A DNA stretch of 64,000 bases from an uncultured Acidobacteriota bacterium (GTDB lineage Bacteria > Acidobacteriota > Blastocatellia > RBC074). The notes beneath the pieces were generated by a model. The model was given only the letters and a program-made list of their open reading frames with translations, made no database searches and was not told the origin of the DNA. Made by a program: the position numbers and the translations under genes. The first letter of the stretch is position 1. Each line of letters starts with the position of its first letter. The stretch spans positions 1-64,000 of the forward strand of contig CADECP010000036.1 of NCBI GenBank assembly GCA_902825875.1. Direction: 5' to 3'. Positions 46,810 through 55,858 of this stretch are shown piece by piece.

Positions 46810-47358
46810 TTAGTTGTCTTTCTTCTTCGATTTCTTTTCCATCTTCGCTTTCGCCTTCATATCTTCTTTGCTGCCCATCGCCGGAGCCGGTTTGAATTTC
46901 TTAGGCAGCGGAGTTCCCGTCGCGTTGGATTCCACTTCGACAATGTCGCCTTTCATTCCGCCCAGAGCACCCAACAATTCATTCTTCTCTTTTTCCGGCA
47001 CTTTGAACTTATCCAAAGTCGCCACCAGGTCTTCGACCAACGCGCCAAATTCGCCGCCGGTCACGCCCATATTCTTGTGAGAGTCTTTCATGCTCAGGCC
47101 TTCGTATTTGCAACCGCCGCCGGTCGCCATACACATAAACGACTTCAGGTTGGTTACCAATCGCGTCGGATCGCTGTCCGCAAATTTTTTGTTGATGCGC
47201 GTATCGGCCAACACGCGCCCGGCAAAATCATCCACAACTGCCGAAATCGCCGCTTCGCCGCCGAGCCGTTCGTACAGCGATTTTTCCTGCGCCAAAGCCG
47301 AAATTGAAACTGCTGTCAGCAAACAAGCGCACATCAAGAATGTCTTCAGGTTTTTCAT
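46810..47358 (-). CDS. Exported group I truncated hemoglobin
   Basis: 182 residues. A signal peptide ([20 protein letters not shown]) precedes a 2/2 globin: [24 protein letters not shown], then [37 protein letters not shown] with the proximal His in KDSHKNM, and [16 protein letters not shown] Lys-rich C-terminal tail ([13 protein letters not shown]) follows. Truncated hemoglobins bind O2 or NO; most are cytoplasmic, so export is noteworthy. AAGGAGG lies upstream of the ATG. The convergent neighbour is a cytochrome c'-like protein, also a possible NO-binding heme protein. Confidence 0.88.
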   Translation of the reverse strand: MKNLKTFLMCACLLTAVSISALAQEKSLYERLGGEAAISAVVDDFAGRVLADTRINKKFADSDPTRLVTNLKSFMCMATGGGCKYEGLSMKDSHKNMGVTGGEFGALVEDLVATLDKFKVPEKEKNELLGALGGMKGDIVEVESNATGTPLPKKFKPAPAMGSKEDMKAKAKMEKKSKKKDN

Positions 47359-47541
47359 TTGTGTTTTCCTCCTTGAGAGTCGAATGCGGACACTCAGTCA
47401 CGTGTCCGACTAGGTCACGAATTTTTGTGATTGAAAGTGATTGCAAGATTGCCGGGGGTGAAAACTTACTTCCCCGTTGCAATCGAGTTTACGCATTCAA
47501 AGCTGTGGCGGATTTCAGGATTGAAAATTTATTCGTGGCTA

Positions 47542-48021
47542 TCAGGCGGCTGGGCGTCTGCGTTCGAGTTCTCGCAGTAAACTTTCGTATCCGCGAGCCA
47601 TCGCCCAATGATGATTCCAGCGAAAGATGGGTTTGAAAACGGGCGACAACCATCGCAGCAACGGTTTGTCGGCGCGCAATCGCCAGTCAAACGCGATGTG
47701 CGTTCCCTGGCCTTTGGGCGTCAAAGACCATTTGCCGCTGCCGACAAAATCACCTGTGGCCTTGATTTCAATGGTGTGTGGTTTGGTGTGCTGGACGACT
47801 TCCGCCGTCCAGTGCAGGCGGTAAGGCAACCAGCCTTTGGTAAAGAAATGAACCTTGTCGCCGACGTGATCTTCGCGGCCAGACGGTTCGGATTCGGCTC
47901 CCAGATATACGTCCGGCCACCAGCGCGGATACTCTTTTCCTTCCTTCAGGATTTCGTAAACCTGTTCGCGCGGCGCGGACACATGCCATTCGGTCAAAAA
48001 CTCATATTGATTTGCGGGCAT
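47542..48021 (-). CDS. SRPBCC-family (START-like) protein
   Basis: 159 residues with the polyketide-cyclase/SRPBCC pattern: FLTEWHVSAPREQVYEILKEGKEYPRWWPDV at the start (helix-grip opening strand), KVHFFTKGWLPYRLHWTAEVV and GKWSLTPKGQGTHIAFDW. The C-terminal helix is FRWNHHWAMARGYESLLREL. No signal peptide. Members bind lipids or hydrophobic ligands; the ligand here is unknown. GGAGG lies 11 nt before the ATG. Confidence 0.82.
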   Translation of the reverse strand: MPANQYEFLTEWHVSAPREQVYEILKEGKEYPRWWPDVYLGAESEPSGREDHVGDKVHFFTKGWLPYRLHWTAEVVQHTKPHTIEIKATGDFVGSGKWSLTPKGQGTHIAFDWRLRADKPLLRWLSPVFKPIFRWNHHWAMARGYESLLRELERRRPAA

Positions 48022-48316
48022 CTCGTCTTGAACCTCCGATTTTATGTTTTACGGAGTTTACGCATACTCACCGAAGATCAGATTTCTGAACTTGATGACC
48101 GCCCGATTCAGCCATTGGCCGGACAAGTCAGGCTATTTCGGGCACATCAATCTTTCATTCCGGCAAGCCGATGCGCCGCAGCAGGTCAGCCAGTAACGGT
48201 TTGCCAGCAACAACACTTCGCCAGCAATGAGAGTAACCCAGCCATCGCCAGCAGAGATCATAGGTTGACGAAAGATTCTTTACATTCCCTGTATGCGCTC
48301 ATACCATGCAGCCCCA
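48022..48316. other. Intergenic region between divergent genes
   Basis: 295 bp between the SRPBCC gene (minus) and the toxin gene (plus). TTGACG near 48266 could be a -35 box for the toxin operon, but no good -10 box has the right spacing. No gene or notable repeat is seen. Confidence 0.35.
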
Positions 48317-48637
48317 ATGAAAGCGCATATTGAAAATGGCGAAGGGTTTGCCTGGGATGAAGGCAATTCCAATAAAAACTGGCATCTTCACGAAGTAACC
48401 GATGGCGAATGTGAAGACGTCTTTTTCAATTTGCCGCTGCTCATTGCTTCCGATAAAAAGCGATCTGAAAACGAGACAAGATTTTTTGCGTTAGGGCGAA
48501 CCGATGCTGACCGTTGGTTGTTTATCGCTTTTACCATGCGGAACAAGTTGATTCGGGTAATTTCTGCCCGCGATATGACCAAACGTGAAGAGAGAATTTA
48601 TGCCGAAAAAATTAAAAGAGATACCAGTGCTGAATGA
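48317..48637 (+). CDS. brnT: BrnT family toxin
   Basis: About 106 residues. BrnT pattern: FAWDEGNSNKNWHLHEVT, an acidic VFFN region, ETRFFALGRTDADRWLFIAFTMRNKLIRVISARDMTKREERIYAE. BrnT is a RelE-fold ribonuclease toxin neutralised by BrnA. The internal HEVT replaces the usual KHGVS. ATG 48317 is chosen over 48293 because the domain starts here. Its end overlaps the next gene by 38 nt, as expected for a toxin-antitoxin pair. Confidence 0.85.
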   Translation: MKAHIENGEGFAWDEGNSNKNWHLHEVTDGECEDVFFNLPLLIASDKKRSENETRFFALGRTDADRWLFIAFTMRNKLIRVISARDMTKREERIYAEKIKRDTSAE

Positions 48638-48884
48638 CGAAACCGCCGAGCGTGAGTTTTGGGCTGAAAACGATTCGACCGATTTCGTTGACTGGCAAAC
48701 GGCTGAATCGGTTGTTTTGCCCAAACTAAAGCCGACCACTCGAACTATTTCGCTTAGAATTTCCGCCTCAATGCTGGCGAAAATCCGCCTGGTAGCCAAT
48801 AAACGCGATGTGCCCTATCAATCACTGATCAAATCATTTTTGCAGGAACGAATTGACGAAGAGCTAAAACTATTCAAAGCCTAA
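48600..48884 (+). CDS. BrnA/CopG-type ribbon-helix-helix antitoxin
   Basis: About 94 residues. The N-terminal part is EFWAENDSTDFVDW, common in BrnA-like antitoxins. The C-terminal ribbon-helix-helix is RTISLRISASMLAKIRLVANKRDVPYQSLIKSFLQERI, which binds operator DNA and represses the operon. ATG 48600 has AGAGA upstream. Its 3' end overlaps, tail to tail, the last 15 nt of the minus-strand kinase gene. Confidence 0.82.
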   Translation: MPKKLKEIPVLNDETAEREFWAENDSTDFVDWQTAESVVLPKLKPTTRTISLRISASMLAKIRLVANKRDVPYQSLIKSFLQERIDEELKLFKA

Positions 48885-51800
48885 TTCATCCAACAACGCC
48901 TTCGCGTCTTTCAAATCCGCCGTGTCAAAGCCTTCGGTGAACCAGCCGTAAATTTCCGCGAGCATTTGCCGCGCTTCGGCGATCTTGCCTTGCTGCTGCC
49001 ACAGCCTGGCGAGGCTTTTCACGGCGCGCAATTCCCACGCCTTGGCGCTCTGCCATTGGGCGATTTGGATGGCCTTGTGATAACAGTTTTCTGATTCAAG
49101 CTGCGCACTGTCATCAGCAGCGGCCTTCAACAACAATTCACCTTTCATACGCCAAATCTCTGCCTCCCAAAAACGCTCTTCGGCGCTTTCGGCAACAGCC
49201 AGCGCATCCGCAATTGCCTCGCCCCCCTCTTCACATCGGCCTCTCAGCCATAGCGCTTCCGCAAGCCTCACCAGATTTCCGGTCATACCCAGGGTTTCGC
49301 CTTTGTAACGCTGGTATTCAATTCCCTGCTTCACCCGGTCTATCGCCTCAAGGCCTGGCTTGATAAACGTTTCTGACAAGTCATAAAAAATTCTGGAGCG
49401 GTACAAGTAAGAACCCAGCGAATACTTCTCGCCCAGCGCAAAAACCTTCTCGAACTGCCGCTGGCTAGCCTGCCAATCACGAAGCAACAAATATGTCGCC
49501 CCGACTGCGAAGTGTGCGCCGCCAAGACTGAAAGGATGCCCAATCTGCTCGGCCAGCTTGACTGCTTCCTGAGCCAGCGCCAGCGCCTGATCCGCATAGC
49601 CCAAGCTCCATAAAGAGACACAATGGAGGCGCCGCGCCGAAATCCCCCAGTTCTCATTGGCCATGGAAAGATAAATCTCGTGATATTCCCGGCGGTCAAG
49701 CGCAAGCGCTCGATCCAAGTGATGGCGCGCGACGATCACCTCGCCACGATAATTCGGCGCCGCGCCCGCTAACACTGAGGCCGCGACCAGCAACGCCGGA
49801 TTCTGGGACTGCTCCGCCATCGGCAGCATCCGTTCACACAGTTCATGCGCGATTCCGAATTCGGCCCGAACAAGATGATAGTTCACTACACCTACGAGGG
49901 CGACGAAGAGTCTGGGATCGCCACCCATCTGTTCACACAGTTGTCTCGACCGGTTGAAGGCCGCGCCGGTTTCCGGCGCGGCCCAACTCACGACGTTCTG
50001 TAACGACAGACCCAGCAGCAATTGCAGACCGAGTTCCTGGCGATCGCGTTCCGGCGTCTCTGGCAGTTTAAATAGAACTGCCAACCCGCGTTGCGCAAGC
50101 TCCACCGCTTCCCTGTGCGCGTTGACCTGCGCAGCGTTGCGCGTCGCCTGAAAGAAATAGCCCACCGCGCGCACGTAATCTCGCGCCGCTTCCCACAACA
50201 ATGCCAATTCATTCGCCACGCTCGCGCTTTGTGCGCCATAAAACCCTTCGAGATCACGTGCCACCGCCGCGCTCAACACCGCCTTGCGAGTGCCCCGCAA
50301 CGCGGCATAGAGCACATTCTGATAGAACACGTGAACGAAACGATATTTGAGCGTCAGCGTATCGTTGGGAAACACTGCTTCACTCATCAGCTTCACAAAT
50401 GCAAACACCCGCTCCAGCTTTTCCAGCCGCTCTTCAACTTCGTCCGCATCAAGCTGCAACACTTGCGCCACCACTGCCGAATCGAATTCGTAGCCTTGCA
50501 CGCTCGCGGCTGTCAGCAGCTTGCGATCCTCTTCGCTCAGTTGTGCAATCTTGCATTCGATCATTCCGCGCACCGATTCGGGCAATTCGCGTTCAATGTC
50601 GGGCAAGGTTTGTTCCAGCTTCCACGCGCCGCTGGCGTTGGCGATGACGCCACGATCCCGCAGATAGCGCACAAGGTCGGCCATAAACAACGGGCTGCCT
50701 TCCGTCTTCGCGTGAATCAGTCGGACAAAGTCAGATGGAAAGGCGTGGCGCGGAAATTCGAGCGCGAGGTAGTCGGCAATTTCCGCTTCGGTCAAAAACT
50801 CCAGCAACAATTCCCGACAGTAGCCCCGCGCCTGCAAATCCGGCTTGATCTGCAAGAACGGATGTTTGGCGAGCAGCATATCCGAAGGCCGATAGGTCAC
50901 GACGATCAACACTCGCAGCGTTTCGAACTTGCCCGCCAAAAAGCTGAGCAGATCAATCGTCGAGACATCCGCCCAGTGCAGATCGTCAAAGAAAATCACG
51001 AGCGGCTGCGGCGTCGCAACGGCTTGCAGAAAGGCCGCCAGTTCGCGCTTCATCCGTTCCTGCGAAGCGGCTTTGACCTCATTGAGCAAGTGCGCGGATT
51101 CTTCGCTGTCGCCGGAAAGCGGCACGACCTGTGCATACCACGTCGGCGCAAGTTGTTTCATCGTGGCGGCAAAAGAACCCGGCTCGCTACCGCTCGCGGT
51201 TCCGTACTGGAGCAATACTTCCAACGCTTCCAGCAGCGGCAAATAGGCTTCGGTTCCGGCAAGCCGTTCCGAACAACGCCCACGCGCAATCGTGCTTTGA
51301 CTTGTTACGGCGAGTTCGGTGAGGAAGTCTTCGACCAGCGTGGTCTTGCCGATACCCGGTTCGCCCGCGACGCACAACAGTGAGCCGCGCCCGTCTTTCA
51401 CTGAGTTGAAAGCCGAACGCAGGTCGTGGCGTTCCGGCTCACGCCCGACGGTGTGGCGGGATGAAGCGGGAGCAAAAGAGGGAGAGAGCGACGGAGAGAA
51501 AATCAGTGTCGCGCCCTCGCTCGTTCCCGCCTTCTGTCTTTCCCGCCCTCGCTCAATCTCCTGCAACGCCTGCCCGACTTCACTGGCCGTCGGGCGTTGG
51601 CGCGCGTCTTTGCTGAGCATCCGCAACACCAAATCGTTCAACGCCGCGGGCAACTTCGGTTGCCATTGCTGCGGGGGCGCAGGTTCCTGCAAGGTGATCG
51701 CGTGCAGGTAGCCAACCAGTGTTTCCGCCTTGAACGGATGCCGCCCCGTCGCCAACTCATAAAGCACAATGCCGAACGCAAACACATCCGACGGATGGTT

Positions 51801-52403
51801 GACCGTTTCGCCGCGCGCCTGTTCCGGCGACATATATGCCACCGTGCCCATCAACGTGCCCGGCGTCGTTTGCTGCGCCAGCGTCGCCGCTTCGGAATCG
51901 CTTTCTATCGCAAGCCGCAAGCGTGCGAGGCCGAAATCCAACACCTTCACGTAACCATCATCGCGCACCATGATGTTGTCGGGTTTGATGTCTCGATGCG
52001 TTATGCCTGCGGCGTGTGCGGCGCTCAAGGCTTTCGCCATTTGCTGCCCCAGCGCCAGCAATGTCTCAACTGAATTGTCTTCCGCAATCACCGCGCGCAA
52101 GGTGTGACCGGCGACCAATTCCATCACGATAAAGCGCCCGGCCTCGCTCTCACCGATGTCGTAGATGGTGATGATGTTGGGGTGGTTGAGTGCCGATGCG
52201 GCTTTGGCTTCTTGTTTGAATCGGCGCACTCGGTCGGCGTCCTGTGTGAAGTCCGCGGGCAGGATTTTGAGCGCGACCTGGCGATCCAGCCGCGTGTCTT
52301 CGGCCAGATAAACTTCGCCCATTCCGCCCGTGCCGAGTTTGGCGACGATGCGGTAATGCGACAGAGTCGTGTTTGCTGTTAGCTCTTGGTTCATTTTGTT
52401 CAC
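48870..52403 (-). CDS. Ser/Thr kinase-AAA ATPase-TPR multidomain signalling protein
   Basis: 1177 residues. The Hanks kinase domain (about 17-283) has GTGGMGEVYLAED, VALKILP Lys46, HRDIKPDN with Asp138, DFGLARL and GTVAYMSPEQARG. After a Ser-rich linker comes a STAND/AAA-type ATPase: VGREPERHDL, Walker A GEPGIGKTT (about 348-356) and Walker B LVIFFDDLHWAD. The C-terminal 500 residues are helical repeats (TPR-like, for example EAVELAQRGLAVLFKLPETPERDR and ARLWQQQGKIAEARQMLAEIYGWF). No TM segment. This kinase plus PknD/AfsR-like ATPase arrangement occurs in Acidobacteria and Myxococcota. The output target is unknown. It is intact despite its length. Confidence 0.9.
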   Translation of the reverse strand: MNKMNQELTANTTLSHYRIVAKLGTGGMGEVYLAEDTRLDRQVALKILPADFTQDADRVRRFKQEAKAASALNHPNIITIYDIGESEAGRFIVMELVAGHTLRAVIAEDNSVETLLALGQQMAKALSAAHAAGITHRDIKPDNIMVRDDGYVKVLDFGLARLRLAIESDSEAATLAQQTTPGTLMGTVAYMSPEQARGETVNHPSDVFAFGIVLYELATGRHPFKAETLVGYLHAITLQEPAPPQQWQPKLPAALNDLVLRMLSKDARQRPTASEVGQALQEIERGRERQKAGTSEGATLIFSPSLSPSFAPASSRHTVGREPERHDLRSAFNSVKDGRGSLLCVAGEPGIGKTTLVEDFLTELAVTSQSTIARGRCSERLAGTEAYLPLLEALEVLLQYGTASGSEPGSFAATMKQLAPTWYAQVVPLSGDSEESAHLLNEVKAASQERMKRELAAFLQAVATPQPLVIFFDDLHWADVSTIDLLSFLAGKFETLRVLIVVTYRPSDMLLAKHPFLQIKPDLQARGYCRELLLEFLTEAEIADYLALEFPRHAFPSDFVRLIHAKTEGSPLFMADLVRYLRDRGVIANASGAWKLEQTLPDIERELPESVRGMIECKIAQLSEEDRKLLTAASVQGYEFDSAVVAQVLQLDADEVEERLEKLERVFAFVKLMSEAVFPNDTLTLKYRFVHVFYQNVLYAALRGTRKAVLSAAVARDLEGFYGAQSASVANELALLWEAARDYVRAVGYFFQATRNAAQVNAHREAVELAQRGLAVLFKLPETPERDRQELGLQLLLGLSLQNVVSWAAPETGAAFNRSRQLCEQMGGDPRLFVALVGVVNYHLVRAEFGIAHELCERMLPMAEQSQNPALLVAASVLAGAAPNYRGEVIVARHHLDRALALDRREYHEIYLSMANENWGISARRLHCVSLWSLGYADQALALAQEAVKLAEQIGHPFSLGGAHFAVGATYLLLRDWQASQRQFEKVFALGEKYSLGSYLYRSRIFYDLSETFIKPGLEAIDRVKQGIEYQRYKGETLGMTGNLVRLAEALWLRGRCEEGGEAIADALAVAESAEERFWEAEIWRMKGELLLKAAADDSAQLESENCYHKAIQIAQWQSAKAWELRAVKSLARLWQQQGKIAEARQMLAEIYGWFTEGFDTADLKDAKALLDELGFE

Positions 52404-52449
52404 TGATATTACGCGATTTCAGATTGGGCTTTGAGCTTGACAGTTTCTT

Positions 52450-52646
52450 CGTCCCGGTAGGGACGGTTGATATTAGCCCGGCGATTCATCGCCGGGTAAC
52501 GGCGGATAAAACCATCGTGCCCCGTAGGGGCGCTTGAATCTTACGCTAACGGCAGACTCAAGCGTCCCTACAGGACGCGCATCAGTTCGCGTTCCTTTCC
52601 CAGCAATAAATTGCTGGGCTAATTTCAAACCGTCCCTGACGGGACG
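52450..52646. repeat. Array of alternating palindromic modules
   Basis: About 200 bp hold at least six palindromes: CGTCCC-GGTA-GGGACG (52450-52465), CCCGGCGAT-TC-ATCGCCGGG (52477-52496), GCCCC-GTA-GGGGC (52519-52531), GCGTCC/GGACGC (52562-52577), CCCAGCAAT-AA-ATTGCTGGG (52599-52618) and CGTCCC-TGAC-GGGACG (52631-52646). First and last share the same arms. The array fills most of the 321-bp gap 52404-52724, which holds no gene. Confidence 0.7.
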
Positions 52647-52724
52647 AAAACAGCGTCAAGTCCAAAGTTTGTTTTCAGGCCGCGTAACATCAGTTGTCAG
52701 GTTCACGGCACTAGACCGAGAAAA

Positions 52725-54452
52725 TCAAGCCGTCTTCATTCCGGCGACGTTTTCCAATCCCATTTCCTTAATCAACTGATCGCGCAGCACGAATTTCTGC
52801 ACTTTGCCGCTGGCCGTTAGCGGGAACGTTTCGATGAAGCGGAAGAACTTCGGCACTTTGTGGCGGGCGATGTTGGCTTTGCAATGTTCGCGGAGTTCGT
52901 CTTCGGTCGCGGTTTCGCCGGGTTTCAGTCGGATCAAGGCGCAGACTTCTTCGCCCATGAACGCATCGGGAATGCCTACGATTTGGGCTTCGGCGATTTT
53001 CGGGTGACGCATCAGGAAGGCTTCGATCTCTGCCGGATAAATGTTTTCGCCGCCGCGAATAATCATGTCCTTCACGCGGCCTACGATGTTGATGTATCCG
53101 TCCGGGCGCATCACAGCCAAATCGCCGCTGTGCAACCAGCCGTCGGCGTCCAGCGTTTCAGCCGATTTATCCGGCATGTTGTAGTACCCAACCATGTTCG
53201 CGTAACCGCGCGTCCACAGTTCGCCGGACTCTCCGCATTGGCAAATTTCGCCACTAGCCGGATTGACGATTTTGATCGCAGTGTGCGGAATCGTCAGTCC
53301 AACGGTCGCGGACTTCATCTCGAAGCTGTCGGTATAAAACGATTGCGTGACGGCTCCGGTTGTTTCGGTCATGCCGAACACAATCGAACAGTCCGCGCCG
53401 ATGCGTTCTTTGATTTGTTCCATGACTACGACCGGAACCGGAGTCGCTCCGGTGAAGATGTTTTTCAAACTGGAAAGATCGAATTCGGCAAAGCGCGGAT
53501 GATTCAACATTGCCACCAGCATCGTCGGAACGGCAAAAGTGAACGTGCCTTTTTCCTTTTCAAACAATTCAAGCTGTTTGGCCGGGTCGAAGGCAATCAG
53601 CGGAATCAGCGTGCAGCCAAGAAACAAAGAGTAAACGATTGCGCCCAAACTTCCGGCGATGTGGAAGTACGGCATCGAAGTCACGTAACGTTCGTCTGCG
53701 CTCAAAGCTCCGCGCGAACAGGCGATGTGCGATTGGTTGACCAGACTGTAATGAGTCAGCATGACTGCTTTGGGAAAGCCTGTCGTGCCGCTGGTGTATT
53801 GCATCTGCACCACGTCATGAACACCAACCGTCGCTTGTCTGGCTTTCAATTCTTCGTCGGAAACTTGATCGGCCATCGCGGTGATTTGCGAATAAAGCAA
53901 CACGCCGGGCTTTGCGTCTTTACCGATTAGAACGACTCGTTTCAGACGTGGCAGGTTTTCCGAATTCAATTCCTGGCCGAGCGGGTCGCCAAGCGATTTC
54001 AATTCCGGTGCGACGGAATACACGGCGTCCAGATACGAATACCCGCGCAATTCTTCGATCAGAAACAGCGCCTTGATGTCGCCCTGCCGCAAGGCGTATT
54101 CGATTTCGGCGGCTCGGTAATTGGTGTTGATCGTCACCAACACTCCGCCAATTTTGGAAACGGCCAATTCCAGAAAGACCCATTCGGGAACGTTCGTCGC
54201 CCAGACGGCTATGTGATCGCCTTTTTCAATGCCCAGCGCCATCAATCCCTTCGCCAGTTGATTGACCACGTCGCGGTACTGCCCGTAGTTCATCCGTAAC
54301 TCCAACCCAAATTCCGGGTAGTGATAAACCAGCGCCTCTTTGTCGGGGACTTCTTCGGCTCTGCGGTCGAGCAAATCGCCGAGCGTCATTTCAATCAATT
54401 CCGTGCCGAATGGTTCGGCTTCCCAGTGTGCCAGGTTGTTCTGTATTCCCAT
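52725..54452 (-). CDS. Acyl-CoA synthetase (AMP-forming), fatty-acid type
   Basis: About 575 residues of the ANL adenylate-forming family; it activates a carboxylic acid, probably a fatty acid, to acyl-CoA with ATP. Motifs: [19 protein letters not shown] (P-loop-like A3), [22 protein letters not shown] (A5), [25 protein letters not shown] (A7-A8) and ASGKVQKF with the C-terminal catalytic Lys. ATG 54452 has AGGAG 8 nt upstream, so the N-terminal extension is dropped. It is grouped on the same strand with an AhpD-like protein and an acyl-CoA dehydrogenase, a beta-oxidation setting. Confidence 0.92.
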   Translation of the reverse strand: MGIQNNLAHWEAEPFGTELIEMTLGDLLDRRAEEVPDKEALVYHYPEFGLELRMNYGQYRDVVNQLAKGLMALGIEKGDHIAVWATNVPEWVFLELAVSKIGGVLVTINTNYRAAEIEYALRQGDIKALFLIEELRGYSYLDAVYSVAPELKSLGDPLGQELNSENLPRLKRVVLIGKDAKPGVLLYSQITAMADQVSDEELKARQATVGVHDVVQMQYTSGTTGFPKAVMLTHYSLVNQSHIACSRGALSADERYVTSMPYFHIAGSLGAIVYSLFLGCTLIPLIAFDPAKQLELFEKEKGTFTFAVPTMLVAMLNHPRFAEFDLSSLKNIFTGATPVPVVVMEQIKERIGADCSIVFGMTETTGAVTQSFYTDSFEMKSATVGLTIPHTAIKIVNPASGEICQCGESGELWTRGYANMVGYYNMPDKSAETLDADGWLHSGDLAVMRPDGYINIVGRVKDMIIRGGENIYPAEIEAFLMRHPKIAEAQIVGIPDAFMGEEVCALIRLKPGETATEDELREHCKANIARHKVPKFFRFIETFPLTASGKVQKFVLRDQLIKEMGLENVAGMKTA

Positions 54453-54480
54453 TTCCGTCGCTCCTGAATGAATGATCTCT

Positions 54481-54534
54481 CGCCAAGCCACAGGAAGAAA
54501 ATCCTGCTTCGTGTTTTCTTCCTGTGGCTTGGCG
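54481..54534. repeat. Long perfect inverted repeat
   Basis: Perfect 21-bp arms at 54481-54501 and 54514-54534 (core GCCAAGCCACAGGAAG) over a 12-nt loop, between the acyl-CoA synthetase and the AhpD-like gene. The right arm TTCTTCCTGTGGCTTGGCGG closely resembles that of the element at 58752-58832, so both belong to one repeat family. Confidence 0.7.
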
Positions 54535-54543
54535 GGAGAAAGT

Positions 54544-55122
54544 CTATCTTGCTAAAGCGTGGTATTCGCGGTTCGGGATCATTCCCGTCGCCGAAGCCAT
54601 ACGATTCGTGAAGTTATACATCGCGGCGATTTCAATCACGTCCCAGACTTCTTCCAGCGTCAGCCCCAGGCTTTGCAGATGCGCGATGTCTTCCGGCGAA
54701 GCGTTGACAGGCGTTTCCGTCAATAACGTGGCGAAATCCAGAACGGCTTCCATTTTGGCGTCCAAGCCCGCGCGTTTGTAATCCAGCGTGATGCGGTCGG
54801 CCTGGATCGGATCGCCGAGCGTTTGCCGCAGCGCCGCTCCGTGCGCAACCAGACAATACAAACAGCCGTTGGCCATCGAAACCGCCACGGCAATCATTTC
54901 GCGTTCGGCGGCATTCAGGTTTTCAGTCGGTTCGTGAAGCTGTTTGTAATGCATCAGCCACGCGCTCAACCGTTCCGGGCGAAAGCTGTACACACGAAAG
55001 ACATTCGGCACAAAACCCACTTTCTCTCTGGCTTTTTTGAACAGGCCTTGCAGGTTTTCGGGCAATTGATCTTCGGCGGGAACCGGAAACCAACTGATTT
55101 GTTCTTCGATTTGGCCAGTCAT
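54544..55122 (-). CDS. Peroxidase-related AhpD-like protein (carboxymuconolactone decarboxylase fold)
   Basis: About 192 residues, all helical. The AhpD signature is [30 protein letters not shown], in which CLYC plus the following His forms the redox centre. The C-terminal part ([28 protein letters not shown]) matches the peroxidase-related enzyme subfamily. It probably reduces peroxides or takes part in an unknown dehydrogenation. ATG 55122 follows AAAGGGAAAGAA. It is located between fatty-acid genes and could protect against oxidase-derived peroxide, which is an inference. Confidence 0.85.
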   Translation of the reverse strand: MTGQIEEQISWFPVPAEDQLPENLQGLFKKAREKVGFVPNVFRVYSFRPERLSAWLMHYKQLHEPTENLNAAEREMIAVAVSMANGCLYCLVAHGAALRQTLGDPIQADRITLDYKRAGLDAKMEAVLDFATLLTETPVNASPEDIAHLQSLGLTLEEVWDVIEIAAMYNFTNRMASATGMIPNREYHALAR

Positions 55123-55221
55123 TTCTTTCCCTTTCATTGACCATTACGCATTGCCCATTAGCGGTTAGTAGAGAGTGCATTCCTACCTGCCGGATAATGG
55201 TTAATGACCAATGGTCAATGG

Positions 55222-55755
55222 CTAATTGGATCGTTGCTTGGTCAATGTTGCGTACTGAATGGATTGCAGCGGGTATGAGTGAACTTCGCTTTCTTTGCCT
55301 TTGTCACCCGTCATACGTGGCGAACCAAACCGCGAGGTGATGATTTCGGTGAACAGTTTGCCGTCGCGCAATTCTTCGCGCGAAGTCAGCAACACATCGC
55401 CGACTTTGAACTGGCTGAACATGACGTTTCCCATCAAGCGGCAATCCAACAGAATGCCGTTGTTTTCATCCAATACAAAAACTCTGGGTTTGTCAGCCTG
55501 GGGAATCAATTTGTAATCGCGGATATTCTTTTTGTCGCCGGAGCCGTAAACAATTTGCCATTGATACCCGCGCTCGTTTTTCAGCGGATGAATGTGCAAC
55601 TCCATCCGCACTTCCTGCGGAGTTTTGGCTGTCGGAATCATCAACGTTCCTGCCCAATCGCCGATCCATTCCGGCGGCAATTCGTTGGGCTTGGACGTTG
55701 GGTTTTGGAAGATGGAAAAACTGAACCAAAGAATCAGCGACAAACAAAAAGTCAT
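55222..55755 (-). CDS. Hypothetical secreted beta-rich protein
   Basis: 177 residues. A signal sequence (MTFCLSLILWFSFSIFQ) is followed by PPEWIGDWAGTLMIP, repeated beta strands, YQWQIVYGSGDKKNIRDYKLIP, FVLDENNGILLDCRLMGN and LLTSREELRDGKLFTEIITSRFG. The layout is that of a lipocalin-like or copper-resistance-NlpE-like barrel, but I cannot name a family. It lies between the AhpD-like gene and the acyl-CoA dehydrogenase in the same direction. A 23-bp hairpin lies upstream of it. Confidence 0.6.
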   Translation of the reverse strand: MTFCLSLILWFSFSIFQNPTSKPNELPPEWIGDWAGTLMIPTAKTPQEVRMELHIHPLKNERGYQWQIVYGSGDKKNIRDYKLIPQADKPRVFVLDENNGILLDCRLMGNVMFSQFKVGDVLLTSREELRDGKLFTEIITSRFGSPRMTGDKGKESEVHSYPLQSIQYATLTKQRSN

Positions 55756-55781
55756 TGTTCAAAACTCCCGTGACGGCCTAC

Positions 55782-55844
55782 GTCAAAAGGCAAATATCAA
55801 AAGTAAGCAGAGCTATTTTTGACTTTTGATATTTGCCTTTTGAC
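55782..55844. repeat. 23-bp perfect inverted repeat, possible terminator
   Basis: Arms at 55782-55804 and 55822-55844 (core CAAATATCAAAAGT) pair perfectly over a 17-nt loop. A further partial copy, CTTTTGACTTTTGATTT, lies beside it. Read on the minus strand it begins about 15 nt after the acyl-CoA dehydrogenase stop, where it could terminate that transcript. Confidence 0.65.
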
Positions 55845-55858
55845 TTTTGATTTTCAGA

